From NCBI GenBank assembly GCA_021776175.1, contig JAJFGJ010000033.1, positions 1 to 64,000 of the forward strand: DNA of 64,000 nt, read 5' to 3'. This stretch comes from Kiloniellaceae bacterium. GTDB lineage: Bacteria > Pseudomonadota > Alphaproteobacteria > Kiloniellales > J153. The notes under the pieces were generated by a model. That model worked only from the letters and a program-made list of their open reading frames with translations, was not told the DNA's origin and ran no database searches. The position numbers were made by a program, and so were the translations under genes. Of this stretch, positions 16,478-26,933 are shown piece by piece; positions within the stretch are counted from its first letter, which is position 1; each line of letters starts with the position of its first letter.

Positions 16478-17242
16478 ATGTTCAAAGTGTCCGCCAAGAA
16501 ACTCTCTAAATCCCGCGCCGATGTCGCCCTGCTTGAGCGCGGCCTGGCCGAGAGCCGGGCGCGGGCTCAGGCGCTCATCATGGCCGGCGCGGTATTCTCC
16601 GGCGAGACTCGTATAGAAAAGGCGGGCCAGACGGTCGTCGCCGATACGCCGCTGGAGGTGCGCGGCGCCGATCACCCCTGGGTCGGGCGCGGCGGCTTGA
16701 AGCTGGAAAAAGCGCTCGACCATTTCGGGATCGATCCGGCGGGGCTGGTGTGCCTCGATATCGGGGCCTCGACCGGCGGTTTCACAGACGTCTTGCTGAC
16801 TCGCGGGGCGGCCAAGGTTCACGCGGTCGATGTGGGTCATGGGCAACTGGCCTGGAAGCTGCGCCAGGATCCCCGCGTCGCGGTCTTGGAGCGGGTCAAC
16901 GCCCGTCACCTGACGGTTGAGCAAGTGCCCGATCCCATCAACCTTGTTGTCTGCGATGCCAGCTTTATCGGCCTGGAAACGGTGCTGCCCGCGCCCCTGG
17001 CCTTGGCCGCGCCGGGGGCCCATGTGGTCGCGCTGATCAAGCCGCAGTTCGAGGCCGGCAAGGACAAGATCGGCAAGGGCGGCATCGTGCGCGATCCGGC
17101 TTTGCACCAAGAAGTCTGCGACCGTGTCGAGGCTTGGTTGAACGATCTCGAAGGCTGGCGTGTTCTCGGTATCGTCGAAAGCCCGATCCAGGGCGCCGAG
17201 GGCAACAAGGAATTCCTGATCGCCGGCGTTCTGGAAGGCTAG
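16478..17242 (+). CDS. tlyA: TlyA-family rRNA 2'-O-methyltransferase
   Basis: The 254-aa protein has an N-terminal S4 RNA-binding domain (about 8-65, LLERGLAESRARAQALIMAG) and an FtsJ-like Rossmann methyltransferase with the AdoMet motif LDIGASTGGFTDVLL. The catalytic Lys region is VALIKPQFEAGKDKIGKGG. In mycobacteria the family methylates 16S and 23S rRNA, and the old name is hemolysin A. ATG 16478 follows AAGGGG; the longer frame overlaps the MATE gene. Confidence 0.94.
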   Translation: MFKVSAKKLSKSRADVALLERGLAESRARAQALIMAGAVFSGETRIEKAGQTVVADTPLEVRGADHPWVGRGGLKLEKALDHFGIDPAGLVCLDIGASTGGFTDVLLTRGAAKVHAVDVGHGQLAWKLRQDPRVAVLERVNARHLTVEQVPDPINLVVCDASFIGLETVLPAPLALAAPGAHVVALIKPQFEAGKDKIGKGGIVRDPALHQEVCDRVEAWLNDLEGWRVLGIVESPIQGAEGNKEFLIAGVLEG

Positions 17243-17246
17243 GACA

Positions 17247-17996
17247 TTGGAGGCCTTGGCATGGGACGCGATCGGACTGGTGGTGGGCGTTGCCTTGGTG
17301 GCCGGCTTTGTCACGGGTTTCGCCGGCTTTGGCACCGCCCTGGTCGCGGCCGGGTTGTGGCTCCATGTCTTACCTCCCCATGTGGTGCCGCCGCTGGTCG
17401 CGGTTTGCGCTGCGGCGGGACAAGCGATGGGGGTTCTGCATGTGCGCCGTGCTTTCAGGTGGGATCGTGCCTGGCCTTATTTAGGCGGCGCCTTCTTTGG
17501 GGTCCCGCTCGGCGTCATGGCGCTGGACCGGGCCTCGCCCGATGCCTTGCTGATCGTTGTGGGCGCCTTTCTGATCTTCTACACCCTGGCTCAAGTTGTC
17601 GGACTTGGCCGCCTGCGCATCGGGCCTTGGGGCGGCCGCAAGGCGGATGGCCTGATCGGCCTGGGCGGGGGCATCCTGGGCGGTTTCGCCGGGCTGTCGG
17701 GACCGCTGCCCTTGATCTGGCTGCAATTGCGCGGCGGCCCGTCGGAGTCCCAGCGCGCGACCTATCAACCTTTCAATCTGGTGGTTCTGACCGCGGCCAG
17801 CCTGGCCATGGCGGTCGCCGGCCGCATCGACGGCGAGGTCCTGACGTTCCTGGCCCTGTGCCTGCCGGCCTCGATCGCCGGCGCCTGGGTTGGGGCGCGA
17901 TGCTACCGCTTGGTCGATGAGGCCATGTTCCGGGCCGTGGTCCTTGGCCTCTTGAGCGTTTCGGGCGTGGCCCTGCTGATCCGGACCCTCGCTTAA
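17247..17996 (+). CDS. TauE/SafE-family membrane permease
   Basis: The 249-aa protein has about eight membrane helices in two halves, each opening with a glycine-rich helix: GVALVAGFVTGFAGFGTALV and LGGGILGGFAGLSGPLPLI. Family members export sulfite, sulfoacetate or related small anions; the substrate is unknown here. The start appears to be TTG 17247 after an AGGA, four bases beyond the tlyA stop. No ATG in frame gives a complete first helix. Confidence 0.85.
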   Translation: MEALAWDAIGLVVGVALVAGFVTGFAGFGTALVAAGLWLHVLPPHVVPPLVAVCAAAGQAMGVLHVRRAFRWDRAWPYLGGAFFGVPLGVMALDRASPDALLIVVGAFLIFYTLAQVVGLGRLRIGPWGGRKADGLIGLGGGILGGFAGLSGPLPLIWLQLRGGPSESQRATYQPFNLVVLTAASLAMAVAGRIDGEVLTFLALCLPASIAGAWVGARCYRLVDEAMFRAVVLGLLSVSGVALLIRTLA

Positions 17997-18009
17997 TTAA
18001 GCCAAGCGC

Positions 18010-18882
18010 CTAGTTCTTGGTGGTCCTCAAGGTGGAAATCACGCGCAGGGCGTCCTGGCTGAGCCGCTGCGCTTCGAGCATCACCGCCTCGTCGGAGGCG
18101 GTGTCGACCACGGCACTATAGAATGCGAAGGCGCGCTCGCCCTGTGCCAGGGCAAGGCGGGTTTCCCTGGAGAGTGTCTCTTCATCTCCATCCTTGCCTG
18201 GTGTTTCAAACCCGGCAAGCGCGGCGGCGGCCGCCGCGGCCTTGGCGAGGTGGTCTGAAATCCGCCGTTCCATGGCCGCCGCGGCGGCCAGGAGATCGGC
18301 CAAGGAGTCTACGTGCCTGGGGTTTGGCGCGCGCGCGGTTCCTCCGGCGGCGCGGCGCGCGTGATAAGCCCGCCGTCGGCGCCGGCGCAATCGCGCCGCC
18401 TGGGCCAGTTCTTCCTTGGCCAGCCACTCGGCCAGCACGCGCATGGCATCGCCGCCCGCCGTCGCCGTGACATAGCTGTAGAAGCGGAAAGCCTGCTCGG
18501 CGTTGCGGACCGCGAACGCCAGGGCCTTGTACGGGGTCGACAGATGGGGGTTTAGCGCCTCTTCGTCGTGGCCGTCAGCGTCTTCGGTCCCGGCCCAGGC
18601 GGCGGGACCGGCATGAACCGCGCCCTCGCGCGGGCGCGCGCCCCGGTCCAGGATTGCCTGCTCCAGCGCTTTCTGATCGCGCGCGAGCTGCTCGAACGCC
18701 GCCGCCAGCTCGCGCTGGCCGTGGCGCTCCATCTCCTCGGCCAGCGCCGTATAGCGGCCGGCCGCGCCAGCGCACGAAGCCAAGGCGGTGGCCCCTAATT
18801 CCTCGACTGTCGCTGGCTCGGGCCAGGTCCTGGACAAGGTGTGCGGGCGTGTCGGCATCGGGTAACGGATACGCGCCTCCAT
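18010..18882 (-). CDS. Ferritin-like/rubrerythrin-type protein, two repeats, 290 aa
   Basis: No signal peptide. There appear to be two or three four-helix, ferritin-like segments: about residues 28-78 (ATALASCAGAAGRYTALAEE), 115-165 (FAVRNAEQAFRFYSYV, then EWLAKEELAQ), and 235-285 (LAQGERAFAFYSAVVD). The E...F.FY pattern in the last two resembles rubrerythrin-type sequences. The EXXH iron motif is not clear, so metal binding is not certain. A run of six Arg follows the second segment. It is divergent from nosR, and the FNR-type box at 18929 lies between them. A role in anaerobic or nitrosative stress is inference. Confidence 0.6.
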   Translation of the reverse strand: MEARIRYPMPTRPHTLSRTWPEPATVEELGATALASCAGAAGRYTALAEEMERHGQRELAAAFEQLARDQKALEQAILDRGARPREGAVHAGPAAWAGTEDADGHDEEALNPHLSTPYKALAFAVRNAEQAFRFYSYVTATAGGDAMRVLAEWLAKEELAQAARLRRRRRRAYHARRAAGGTARAPNPRHVDSLADLLAAAAAMERRISDHLAKAAAAAAALAGFETPGKDGDEETLSRETRLALAQGERAFAFYSAVVDTASDEAVMLEAQRLSQDALRVISTLRTTKN

Positions 18883-18928
18883 GCTAAGGGCCGTTCGCCG
18901 AAAGTAGCCCTCGAAGAGCGGGCGCGAG

Positions 18929-18942
18929 TTGATTTAGGTCAA
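18929..18942 (+). promoter_or_regulatory. FNR/Dnr-type operator upstream of nosR
   Basis: TTGATTTAGGTCAA fits the FNR/Dnr/NnrR consensus TTGAT-N4-ATCAA in nine of ten positions. A possible -10 element, TATATC, lies at 18967-18972. That would place the box near -41 to -43, where FNR-type activators touch RNA polymerase. It lies 128 bp before the nosR ATG and 47 bp before the ferritin-like gene. Low oxygen and nitric oxide are the likely signals. Confidence 0.8.
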
Positions 18943-19069
18943 GGACCTAGGCCCGGAAATAGGCCCTATATCGCCGCGAGAGAGGGAGCCGGCCGGAGTT
19001 AACGTGGCGCGATAACGCGCGGGCAACATCGAAGGCTACGGAGCCCCTTCCGGGCGGAGAGTTGAATCG

Positions 19070-21319
19070 ATGATCGAATGCGGCCGCGCCGTTTCGCGCG
19101 TGTTTTCTCTGCTTATCGTTCTGGGATGCGTTCTGACCGTTATACCGGCCCTGGCGGCGGGGAAAGCGGGCGGAAAGCTTGATCGATTCTTAAAAGATAT
19201 TCAGCCGGGGGAGATTTTTCCCGGCGCCGACCGGCTTGAACGCCTTGAGGGCGAAGCGCCGGTGGCCCGCGCCTATGCCGGCGAGCGCGCCCTTGGCTAT
19301 GTATTCCTCAATTCCGATTTCGCGAACTCGGTGGGCTACTCGGGCAGGCCGATCCGCGTTCTTCTGGCGCTTGACGAGACCGCGGTCATCGTCGGCGCGA
19401 AACTGGTCGAACATCACGAACCCATCGTTTTGGTCGGGATTCCTGAACGCAAGATCGTGACCGTGATCGACGGTTATACCGGCCTGGACGTCGCGGCCCT
19501 GGTACGGGCGCGGGATAGGGATCGCAAGATCGATATCGTCAGCGGCGCCACGGTCACCGTCATGGTGATCGACGACAGTATCGTGCGCGCCGCGATCGAG
19601 GTGGCGCGAACCTATCGCCTGGGCGGTCTGGCGCCGCGGCCGAAGGATAAGGCCGGGCCGAAGGCGGTTCTCGATCCGGGCAAGGGGAAGATAGAGGACT
19701 GGGAGGGGCTGCTGGGCGACGGCTCCGTCCGGCGGTTGAAGATGACCATAGGTGAGATCAATCGCGCCTTCGCGGATTCCGGCGACGCCATCGCCGCCCA
19801 GCGCCCGGAACCCGGCGCCGAGGGTGACGCCTTCCTTGAGATTTACACCGCCCTGGTTTCCATTCCGGCGGTCGGGCGCAGTCTTCTGGGGGAGCGGGAG
19901 TTCAAAAACCTGGAAGCGAAACTGGCGCCCGGCCAGCACGCGATCCTGGTGGCCGGAAGAGGGCGCTATTCGTTCAAGGGGTCGAGCTATGTGCGCGGCG
20001 GTATATTCGACCGCTTCCAATTGATCCAGGGCGACCGCTCGATCCGGTTTCGCGACCGCGACCACAAGCGCCTGGCCAAGCTGGTCGCCGGGGGCGCGCC
20101 GGAGGTCAAGGAGGCCGACCTTTTCCGGATACCGGCGGGGATCGAATTCGACCCGGCCGCGCCCTGGCGCTTGAAGCTGTTGGTGCCGCGGGCGACGGGC
20201 CCGACCAAGAAGGCATTTCTTACCTTCGATCTGGGCTACAACCCGCCGCCGAAATTCTTGAGGATCGAGGCGCCGCCGGCGACCAAGGAGTCCGGCGCCG
20301 CGCCCGAGGCAGCCGGCGAGGCGGAGGGGCCGCCCCTATGGCAGCGGCTGTGGCGCGATAAAATCTGGGAAATCGCGATTCTGCTCGCCGCCCTGGTGGT
20401 GCTCAACGTCATTTTCTTCTTTCAGAACTGGCTGGTGGTGCACGACCTCCTGACCGACCGGATTCGGATCGGATACCTCCTGTTCACGCTGTTCGGGTTG
20501 GGTTTCTACGCCAATGCGCAGTTGTCGGTGGTCAACGTCATGACCTTTTTGAATTCCCTGCTCACGGAATTCTCTTGGGACTACTTCCTGGTCGACCCGC
20601 TCATTTTTATTCTGTGGTCGGCGGTGGCGGCCTCGCTGCTGTTCTGGGGGCGCGGCGCGTTCTGTGGCTGGCTGTGCCCCTTCGGCGCGATGCAGGAGCT
20701 ACTGAACCGCGCCGCCAAGGCAATGAAGGTGCCGCAGGTTTCGGTTCCCTGGGGACTGCACGAGCGGCTGTGGCCGTTGAAGTACATGATCTTCCTGGCT
20801 CTGTTTGGAATGTCCCTGTACTCGCTCGCCTGGGCCGAGCGGCTGGCGGAGGTGGAGCCCTTCAAGACCGCCATCGTTCTCAAGTTCATGCGTGAGTGGC
20901 CTTATGTCCTGTTCGCCGTTTCGTTGCTGGCGGCGGGGCTTTTTATCGAGAGATTCTATTGCCGCTACCTGTGTCCGCTGGGAGCGGCGCTGGCCATACC
21001 CGGCCGGATGCGCATGTTCGATTGGCTGAAACGCTACCGGGAATGCGGCTCGCCCTGCCAGCGCTGCGCCAAGGGGTGCATGGTTCAGGCGATCCACCCC
21101 GAAGGGCACATCAATCCCAACGAGTGCCTCTACTGCCTGCATTGCCAACGGCTTTACTACGACGGCCACCGCTGTCCGGTGGTGATTCAGCGCCGCCTGA
21201 AACACGAGCGGCGGGTCGCGATGGCTTCCAAGAACCTGCCATCGGCAAAAGGTGGAAAGACCGGAAAGAGCGCGAAGACCGGCCAGGAGAAAGGACTGGC
21301 CGGCTTCATAACCGATTGA
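19070..21319 (+). CDS. nosR: NosR, flavoprotein and polyferredoxin for N2O reductase
   Basis: The 749-aa membrane protein passes electrons to NosZ and is needed for its expression and assembly. Its signal sequence is followed by a periplasmic FMN-binding domain ([13 protein letters not shown] holds the flavin Thr). A central transmembrane part follows, with CX3CP motifs in [13 protein letters not shown] and [12 protein letters not shown]. The C-terminus has two ferredoxin-like [4Fe-4S] sites ([15 protein letters not shown] and [11 protein letters not shown]). It is the first gene of the nos operon, downstream of the FNR-type box. Confidence 0.97.
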   Translation: MIECGRAVSRVFSLLIVLGCVLTVIPALAAGKAGGKLDRFLKDIQPGEIFPGADRLERLEGEAPVARAYAGERALGYVFLNSDFANSVGYSGRPIRVLLALDETAVIVGAKLVEHHEPIVLVGIPERKIVTVIDGYTGLDVAALVRARDRDRKIDIVSGATVTVMVIDDSIVRAAIEVARTYRLGGLAPRPKDKAGPKAVLDPGKGKIEDWEGLLGDGSVRRLKMTIGEINRAFADSGDAIAAQRPEPGAEGDAFLEIYTALVSIPAVGRSLLGEREFKNLEAKLAPGQHAILVAGRGRYSFKGSSYVRGGIFDRFQLIQGDRSIRFRDRDHKRLAKLVAGGAPEVKEADLFRIPAGIEFDPAAPWRLKLLVPRATGPTKKAFLTFDLGYNPPPKFLRIEAPPATKESGAAPEAAGEAEGPPLWQRLWRDKIWEIAILLAALVVLNVIFFFQNWLVVHDLLTDRIRIGYLLFTLFGLGFYANAQLSVVNVMTFLNSLLTEFSWDYFLVDPLIFILWSAVAASLLFWGRGAFCGWLCPFGAMQELLNRAAKAMKVPQVSVPWGLHERLWPLKYMIFLALFGMSLYSLAWAERLAEVEPFKTAIVLKFMREWPYVLFAVSLLAAGLFIERFYCRYLCPLGAALAIPGRMRMFDWLKRYRECGSPCQRCAKGCMVQAIHPEGHINPNECLYCLHCQRLYYDGHRCPVVIQRRLKHERRVAMASKNLPSAKGGKTGKSAKTGQEKGLAGFITD

Positions 21320-21327
21320 AATCCAAA

Positions 21328-21344
21328 CCCCGCCAAGGGGCGGG
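21328..21344 (+). promoter_or_regulatory. Short GC hairpin between nosR and nosZ
   Basis: CCCCGCCAAGGGGCGGG can fold into a six-base GC stem with a small loop. It lies ten bases after the nosR stop and ends 27 bases before the nosZ ATG. No T-run follows. It may protect the nosZ mRNA 3' of a processing site; this is inference. Confidence 0.4.
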
Positions 21345-21371
21345 AAACGCGCTAACAAATGGAGAGCGAAA

Positions 21372-23309
21372 ATGTTCAAGGCGAAAACTAACAACAAGGG
21401 TTTCTCAAGACGGGACCTGCTGTCCGGCTCCGCCAAGGCCGCCACCCTGGCCGGCCTGAGCGGCGCCGCGGTGGCGACGGGAGCCGCTGGTTTTGCCGGT
21501 GGCAGCGCCCTGACGGCGAAACAAGCCAAGGCCGCCGAATCCGGAGAGGCATTCGTCGGTCCGGGCGATCTCGATGAGTACTACGGGTTCTGGAGCGGCG
21601 GGCAGTCCGGCGAGGTCCGCATCTATGGCATCCCCTCCATGCGCGAGCTGATGCGCATTCCGGTGTTCAATCGTTGCAGCGCGACCGGATGGGGGCAGAC
21701 CAACGAGAGCCGGAAGATCATGACCGACGGAATGCTGCCCGCGACCAAGGAGTATCTGTCCAACCGTGGCGGCGTTTGGCACAACGGGGACACCCATCAT
21801 CCTCATATGTCCTTCACCGACGGGACCTATGACGGGCGCTATCTTTTCGTCAACGATAAGGCGAACACCCGTGTCGCCCGCATCGACTGCAGTACGATGA
21901 AGTGCGACAAGATGATCGAAATCCCCAACGCCGCCGACATTCACGGACTGCGGCCGCAGAAATATCCGCGCACCGGCTATGTCTTCGCCAATGGCGAGCA
22001 CCGGGTTCCGATTCCCAATGACGGCTCGATCCTGGACGAACCGGAAAAGTACCATTCGATCTTCTCCGCCATTGACGGCGATTCCATGACCATTGCCTGG
22101 CAGGTCATGGTCGATGGCAACCTGGACAACTGCGATGCCGACTATCAGGGACTCTATGCTTTTTCGACCTGCTATAACTCGGAAGAGGGCGTGACCCTGT
22201 CTGAAATGACCTCCGCCGAACAAGACTGGGTGGTCATATTCGATATCAAGCGCATCGAGGCGGCGGTCAAGAACGGCGACTTCAAGACCATCGCCGGCGT
22301 TCCCGTCATCGATGGCCGTAAGGGGTCCAAGTACACCCGCTATGTGCCGATCTCGACCAGCCCCCACGGTTGCAACACCGCGCCCGACGGCCGCCATGTG
22401 ATGATCGCCGGCAAGTTGTCGCCGACCGTCTCTGTCATCGACGTGACCCTGCTGCCCGGCCTTTTCGACGACAAGATCGAGCCGCGCGGCTGCATCGTGG
22501 CCGAGCCGGAACTGGGCCTGGGCCCGCTCCACACCGCCTTCGATGGAAAGGGCAATGCCTATACCACGCTGTTCCTGGACAGCCAGGTGTGCAAGTGGAG
22601 CGTCGACAAGGCGATTCAGGCCTTCAAGGGCGAGAACGTGAACCCGATCCTCGAGAAGATCGACGTTCAGTACCAGCCGGGGCACAACCACTCCTCCATG
22701 GGCGAGACCAAGGAGGCGGACGGAAAATGGCTGGTTTCGCTGAATAAGTTCTCCAAGGACCGCTTCATCAACGTTGGCCCCCTGAAGCCGGAGAACGACC
22801 AGTTGATCGACCTCTCCGGGGACGGCATGAAGCTCGTCCATGACGGCGCCAGCTTCGCCGAACCGCACGACTGCATCATCGTCAAGGCATCGGCGGTGAA
22901 CCCGAAGGCGGTCTGGGACCGCGACGATCCCACTTGGGCAGATGCCGCCGCTATGGCCAAGAAAGACGGTGTCGACCTTGAAGATGTGGCGGAGGTGATC
23001 CGCGACGGCAACAAGGTGCGGGTCTACATGACCTCAATCGCGCCGGAGTTCAGCTTGGAGAAGTTCACCGTCAAGCAGGGCGATGAGGTGACGGTCATCA
23101 TCACCAACATGGATGACGTCGACGACCTGGCTCACGGCTTCACCTTGGGGAATTACGGCATCGCCATGGAGGTGGCGGCCCAGGCGACAGCCTCGGTCAC
23201 CTTCACGGCCGACCGTCCCGGTGTCCACTGGTTCTATTGCCAGTGGTTCTGTCATGCCCTGCACATGGAGATGCGCGGGCGCATGCTGGTCGAGCCGCGA
23301 GCGAGCTAA
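21372..23309 (+). CDS. nosZ: Nitrous-oxide reductase, clade I (Tat-exported)
   Basis: The 645-aa periplasmic enzyme reduces N2O to N2. The Tat signal has SRRDLLSG near residue 14 followed by an Ala/Gly-rich stretch. The beta-propeller carries the CuZ histidines, seen around [10 protein letters not shown] and DIHGL. The C-terminal cupredoxin has the CuA ligands C623, C627, H631 and M634 in [12 protein letters not shown]. The Tat signal puts it in clade I, the denitrifier type. GGAGAG before the ATG is the ribosome site. It is followed at once by nosD. Confidence 0.98.
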   Translation: MFKAKTNNKGFSRRDLLSGSAKAATLAGLSGAAVATGAAGFAGGSALTAKQAKAAESGEAFVGPGDLDEYYGFWSGGQSGEVRIYGIPSMRELMRIPVFNRCSATGWGQTNESRKIMTDGMLPATKEYLSNRGGVWHNGDTHHPHMSFTDGTYDGRYLFVNDKANTRVARIDCSTMKCDKMIEIPNAADIHGLRPQKYPRTGYVFANGEHRVPIPNDGSILDEPEKYHSIFSAIDGDSMTIAWQVMVDGNLDNCDADYQGLYAFSTCYNSEEGVTLSEMTSAEQDWVVIFDIKRIEAAVKNGDFKTIAGVPVIDGRKGSKYTRYVPISTSPHGCNTAPDGRHVMIAGKLSPTVSVIDVTLLPGLFDDKIEPRGCIVAEPELGLGPLHTAFDGKGNAYTTLFLDSQVCKWSVDKAIQAFKGENVNPILEKIDVQYQPGHNHSSMGETKEADGKWLVSLNKFSKDRFINVGPLKPENDQLIDLSGDGMKLVHDGASFAEPHDCIIVKASAVNPKAVWDRDDPTWADAAAMAKKDGVDLEDVAEVIRDGNKVRVYMTSIAPEFSLEKFTVKQGDEVTVIITNMDDVDDLAHGFTLGNYGIAMEVAAQATASVTFTADRPGVHWFYCQWFCHALHMEMRGRMLVEPRAS

Positions 23310-24605
23310 GTGTCCTCGCGGTATAAACTTCGAGGCCGGGTTCCGGCGGTCCGGGTATTTTGGACCGCCGGAATTCTCGCCCTCGCCCTAGTCTTTACGC
23401 GCCCCGGCGCGGCGGCGGTGCTGGACGTGGCGCCAAGTGGCGGCAGCCTGGCTCAGGCTATCGCCACCGCCGCGCCGGGCGATGTTCTGCGTCTTCGTCC
23501 GGGACGCTACCGGGGGCCGGTGATGCTCGACCGCGCGGTCACGGTCCTGGGTTCTCCCGGCACGGTGATCGACGGGGGCGGGAAGGGCCGCGTCATGACG
23601 ATCGCCGCCCCCGGCGTTGTCGTGCGCGGCCTGACCATCGTTAATTCCGGCGATAGCCTGGCCGAGGAGGATAGCGGTATCTTCGTGACCCGCGAAGGCG
23701 ACGGCGCGGTGATCGAGAACAATCGCCTGGAACGCAATCTAATCGGCGTCTACCTCAAGGGCCCCGAGAGGGCGCGGGTTTTGGGCAACACCATTATCGG
23801 CCGCCGCGACCTTCGCATGAACGAGCGGGGTAACGGCATACAGATTTGGAACGCGCCCGGTTCGGTGGCCGAAGGAAACGACATTCGCCATGGGCGCGAT
23901 GGAATTTTCGTCACTACCAGCAAGGACAATGTATTTAGCGGCAACCGCATTCGGGATCTGCGTATCGCCGTCCACTACATGTATACGAACCGCAGCGAAG
24001 TCAGCGGCAATGTCTCGACCGGCAATCACGTCGGTTACGCCATCATGTATTCGCGCGCCGTGACGGTGCGCGGAAACGCATCGCACGGCGACCGGGATCG
24101 CGGCTTGTTCCTGAACTACACCAACGGATCGCGGTTCGAGGGGAACGATGTGCGCGGCGCCGAAAAATGCGTGTTCGTCTATAATGCCAACAAGAATATC
24201 TTTCGCGGCAACGGGTTCCGGGAGTGCGGCATCGGAATCCACTTCACCGCCGGTTCGGAGCGTAATGAGATATCGGAAAACGCCTTCGTGAACAATCGAA
24301 CCCAAGTGAAATATGTCGGGACCCGGCAGATCGAATGGTCGCATCGTGGCCGAGGCAATTATTGGAGCGACAACGCCACCTTCGACCTCGATGGCGATGG
24401 CATCGCGGACCGGCCTTACCGCCCGAACGGCATGTTCGACCGCGTGGTCTGGCGCACGCCCGTGGCTAAGCTGCTGATCAACAGTCCGGCGGTTCAGGTT
24501 CTAGGTTGGGCTCAGACCCAATTCCCAGCCCTTCATCCCGGCGGCGTCACCGACAGCGCACCGCTGATGCGGCCGCCGGCGGCCGCGCGGCCAGGGGAGG
24601 GTTGA
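23310..24605 (+). CDS. nosD: NosD, periplasmic maturation protein of N2O reductase
   Basis: The 431-aa beta-helix protein helps to assemble the CuZ/sulfur centre with the NosFY transporter. A signal peptide covers residues 1-36, ending near RPGAAA. The rest is a series of right-handed beta-helix coils with NG.N and GN.I repeats (ENNRLERNLIGVYLKG, SGNRIRDLRIAVHYMYTNRS). The start is GTG 23310, directly after the nosZ stop codon. Confidence 0.95.
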   Translation: MSSRYKLRGRVPAVRVFWTAGILALALVFTRPGAAAVLDVAPSGGSLAQAIATAAPGDVLRLRPGRYRGPVMLDRAVTVLGSPGTVIDGGGKGRVMTIAAPGVVVRGLTIVNSGDSLAEEDSGIFVTREGDGAVIENNRLERNLIGVYLKGPERARVLGNTIIGRRDLRMNERGNGIQIWNAPGSVAEGNDIRHGRDGIFVTTSKDNVFSGNRIRDLRIAVHYMYTNRSEVSGNVSTGNHVGYAIMYSRAVTVRGNASHGDRDRGLFLNYTNGSRFEGNDVRGAEKCVFVYNANKNIFRGNGFRECGIGIHFTAGSERNEISENAFVNNRTQVKYVGTRQIEWSHRGRGNYWSDNATFDLDGDGIADRPYRPNGMFDRVVWRTPVAKLLINSPAVQVLGWAQTQFPALHPGGVTDSAPLMRPPAAARPGEG

Positions 24606-24608
24606 AGC

Positions 24609-25541
24609 GTGAGCGCCATGACACCCCCCGTCATCGCCCTGCGGGCGGTTTCCAAGCGTTACGGCGCCAAGGAGGTGCTGCACGGCGTCGACTTCGGTAT
24701 CGAGGCCGGCGAATGCGTGGCTTTGATTGGACATAACGGGGCCGGCAAGACCACGCTTCTCAAGCTCTTGCTGGGTTTGACGCGGCCCAGCGGCGGGTCG
24801 GTCCGGGTCGAGGGCCAAGATCCGGTGTCGGCACGCTCCGCCGCCGCGCGCCGGGGTATCGGTTACCTGCCCGAAAGCGTCGCCTTCCACGACGCCATGA
24901 CCGGGCTGGAAGTGCTGAGATTCTACGCCCGGCTCAAGGGCGAACCGCTTGGGGCCTGCGGCGGCCTTCTGGAGCGGGTCGGGCTGAACGAAGCCGTGGC
25001 GCGGCGGGTCGGAACCTATTCCAAGGGCATGCGTCAACGTCTCGGGCTGGCCCAGGCGCTTCTGGGCGAACCGCGGCTTTTGTTCCTGGACGAGCCGACG
25101 ACGGGCCTCGACCCTTCGCTGCGCCGGCGGTTTTACGAGCTGATCCAGGAAATCAGGGGCCGGGGCGCGACGGTGCTTTTGTCCTCTCATGCCTTGAGCG
25201 AGATCGAGGGCAGCGCCAATCGCACCGCGATCATGAGAGAGGGCCGGCTGGTGGCTTTCGGCACGCTGGCCGAACTTCGGCTGGCGGCGAAGTTGCCGGT
25301 GCGCATTCGGGTCGCGGTCCGGCCGGGCATGGCGGCCTCCATCGCCCAGGATATCGGCGCCAAGGTGAATCTGCTTAAGGTCAACGATACCATGGTCGAT
25401 CTGACCTGCGGTGCCGGCGACAAGATGGATGTGGTGCGCCGGATCGCCGCCTTGGGCGGGCCGGTCACGGATGTGGACATCGCGCCGCCCAATCTGGACG
25501 AGGTCTATGCCCATTTCGTGGGCGAGGGGAGGCCGCTATGA
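24609..25541 (+). CDS. nosF: NosF, ABC ATPase for NosZ maturation
   Basis: The 310-aa ATPase has Walker A at GHNGAGKTT, signature YSKGMRQRLGLAQ, Walker B LLFLDEPTTGLDP and the His switch SSHALSEIE. It pairs with NosY to move a sulfur species, needed for the CuZ centre, to the periplasm. The start is GTG 24609; ATG 24618 is also possible. Its stop overlaps the nosY start by 4 bp. Confidence 0.95.
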   Translation: MSAMTPPVIALRAVSKRYGAKEVLHGVDFGIEAGECVALIGHNGAGKTTLLKLLLGLTRPSGGSVRVEGQDPVSARSAAARRGIGYLPESVAFHDAMTGLEVLRFYARLKGEPLGACGGLLERVGLNEAVARRVGTYSKGMRQRLGLAQALLGEPRLLFLDEPTTGLDPSLRRRFYELIQEIRGRGATVLLSSHALSEIEGSANRTAIMREGRLVAFGTLAELRLAAKLPVRIRVAVRPGMAASIAQDIGAKVNLLKVNDTMVDLTCGAGDKMDVVRRIAALGGPVTDVDIAPPNLDEVYAHFVGEGRPL

Positions 25542-26359
25542 AGGTGCTTTGGTGTCTCGCCGGCAAGGAAATCCGCGATGGCATGCGCAATCGCTGGATC
25601 GCCGCGGCCATCGCGATCTTGGCCGCCTTGGCTATCAGCCTTTCTCTTCTGGGTTCGGCGCCGGTTGGCGAGGTGAAAGCGAGCACGCTCAGCGTTACCG
25701 TGGCGAGCCTTTCGAGTCTCAGCGTGTATCTGATTCCCTTGATCGCGCTGATGCTGTCCTACGATGCCCTGGTCGGGGAGTTCGAGCGCGGCACCATGCA
25801 GCTTCTGCTGACCTATCCCGTGGCCCGGTGGCAGGTCATCCTGGGCAAGTTTCTCGGTCATGTGGCGATCCTCGTCCTCGCCATCGCCGTGGGTTACGGC
25901 GCCGCCGGCCTGGCCGTTGCCTTGGGCGGCGGCGCCGATCCGCAAGGGGCGCGCGCGTTTCTGTTCCTGATCGGAAGCTCGGCCTTGCTCGGCGCCGTTT
26001 TCATCGCCCTGGGATACCTTTTAAGCGCCGTGGTGCGCGAGCGCGCGACCGCCGCCGGCCTGGCGGTGGCGCTTTGGCTCGGCCTTGTCGTCCTCTACGA
26101 TCTGGCCCTGCTGGGGGTCTTGATCGCGGACCGGGGGCAGATGGTGAGTCAGGCCATGGCCTCGGCCCTCATGGCGGTCAATCCGACGGATCTATACCGG
26201 GTGTTCAATCTGACGAGTTTCGACGGCGTGGCCGCGGCCGCCGGCATGCTGGGTGCCGAGGGAGGACTTGGTCCCTTGTTATCGCTGGCGGTTCTGGGCG
26301 GCTGGGTCATCGTCCCCCTGGGCGCCACCATGGCCGTCTTTCAACGCCGGGAGCTATAG
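25538..26359 (+). CDS. nosY: NosY, membrane permease of the Nos ABC transporter
   Basis: The 273-aa protein has six membrane helices. It opens with LAGKEIRDGMRNRWIAAAIA, a feature of ABC-2 permeases, and has the family segment FERGTMQLLLTYPVARWQVI. The ATG lies in the last codons of nosF. With NosD and NosF it forms the maturation complex. Confidence 0.94.
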   Translation: MKVLWCLAGKEIRDGMRNRWIAAAIAILAALAISLSLLGSAPVGEVKASTLSVTVASLSSLSVYLIPLIALMLSYDALVGEFERGTMQLLLTYPVARWQVILGKFLGHVAILVLAIAVGYGAAGLAVALGGGADPQGARAFLFLIGSSALLGAVFIALGYLLSAVVRERATAAGLAVALWLGLVVLYDLALLGVLIADRGQMVSQAMASALMAVNPTDLYRVFNLTSFDGVAAAAGMLGAEGGLGPLLSLAVLGGWVIVPLGATMAVFQRREL

Positions 26360-26366
26360 AGCCGCC

Positions 26367-26933
26367 ATGCGTATCCCGATCGTTCTGAGCGCGGTGCTGT
26401 TGCTCGGCGGGTGCGGCGAGGATCCAGTCGCGGAAGCGCCGCCGCCCCAAGCACTCACCCGCGAGGCGATCGGCTACTACTGCAATATGATCGTCGCCGA
26501 TCATACCGGGCCCAAGGGACAGATCTTCCTTACCGGCCGTGACGAGCCCTTGTGGTTTACCTCGGTGCGCGATGCCGTCGCCTTCACCATGCTGCCGGGG
26601 GAGCCTAAGAATATCGCCGCCGTCTATGTGAACGATATCGGGCAGGCAAGCTGGCCGGTAGCGGTGCCGGGCGATTGGATCGAAGCGCGGACGGCCTGGT
26701 ATGCCATAGGCGCGGATGTTCTAGGCGGCATGGGCGCCCCCGAGGCCGTGGCCTTCGCGCGCCGCGACGATGCCGAGGCTTTCGTGAAAAAACACGGCGG
26801 CGCGGTCGTGGCCTTCGGCGACATTCCCGAGGACGCGATCCTGGCTTCCGGCGGCGAGCCCCACATCAGCGTGGGAGGCCATGAAATGGATGAGTCGGAG
26901 ATGACCATGCCAAAGATGAAGGCCAAGCCATGA
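26367..26933 (+). CDS. nosL: NosL, outer-membrane-type copper chaperone lipoprotein
   Basis: The 188-aa lipoprotein has the lipobox LLGGC (C16), so the mature N-terminus is lipidated. The Cu(I) site is in YYCNMIVADHTGPKGQIF, and M and H residues are clustered near the C-terminus (HEMDESEMTMPKMK). It supplies copper to NosZ. ATG 26367 lies 7 bp past nosY, and the end overlaps nosX by 4 bp. Confidence 0.95.
   Translation: MRIPIVLSAVLLLGGCGEDPVAEAPPPQALTREAIGYYCNMIVADHTGPKGQIFLTGRDEPLWFTSVRDAVAFTMLPGEPKNIAAVYVNDIGQASWPVAVPGDWIEARTAWYAIGADVLGGMGAPEAVAFARRDDAEAFVKKHGGAVVAFGDIPEDAILASGGEPHISVGGHEMDESEMTMPKMKAKP

Noticed and set aside
16088..17335. Minus-strand frame of 415 codons over MATE and tlyA
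   Set aside because: Shadow of two clear plus-strand genes; low-complexity and no ribosome site.
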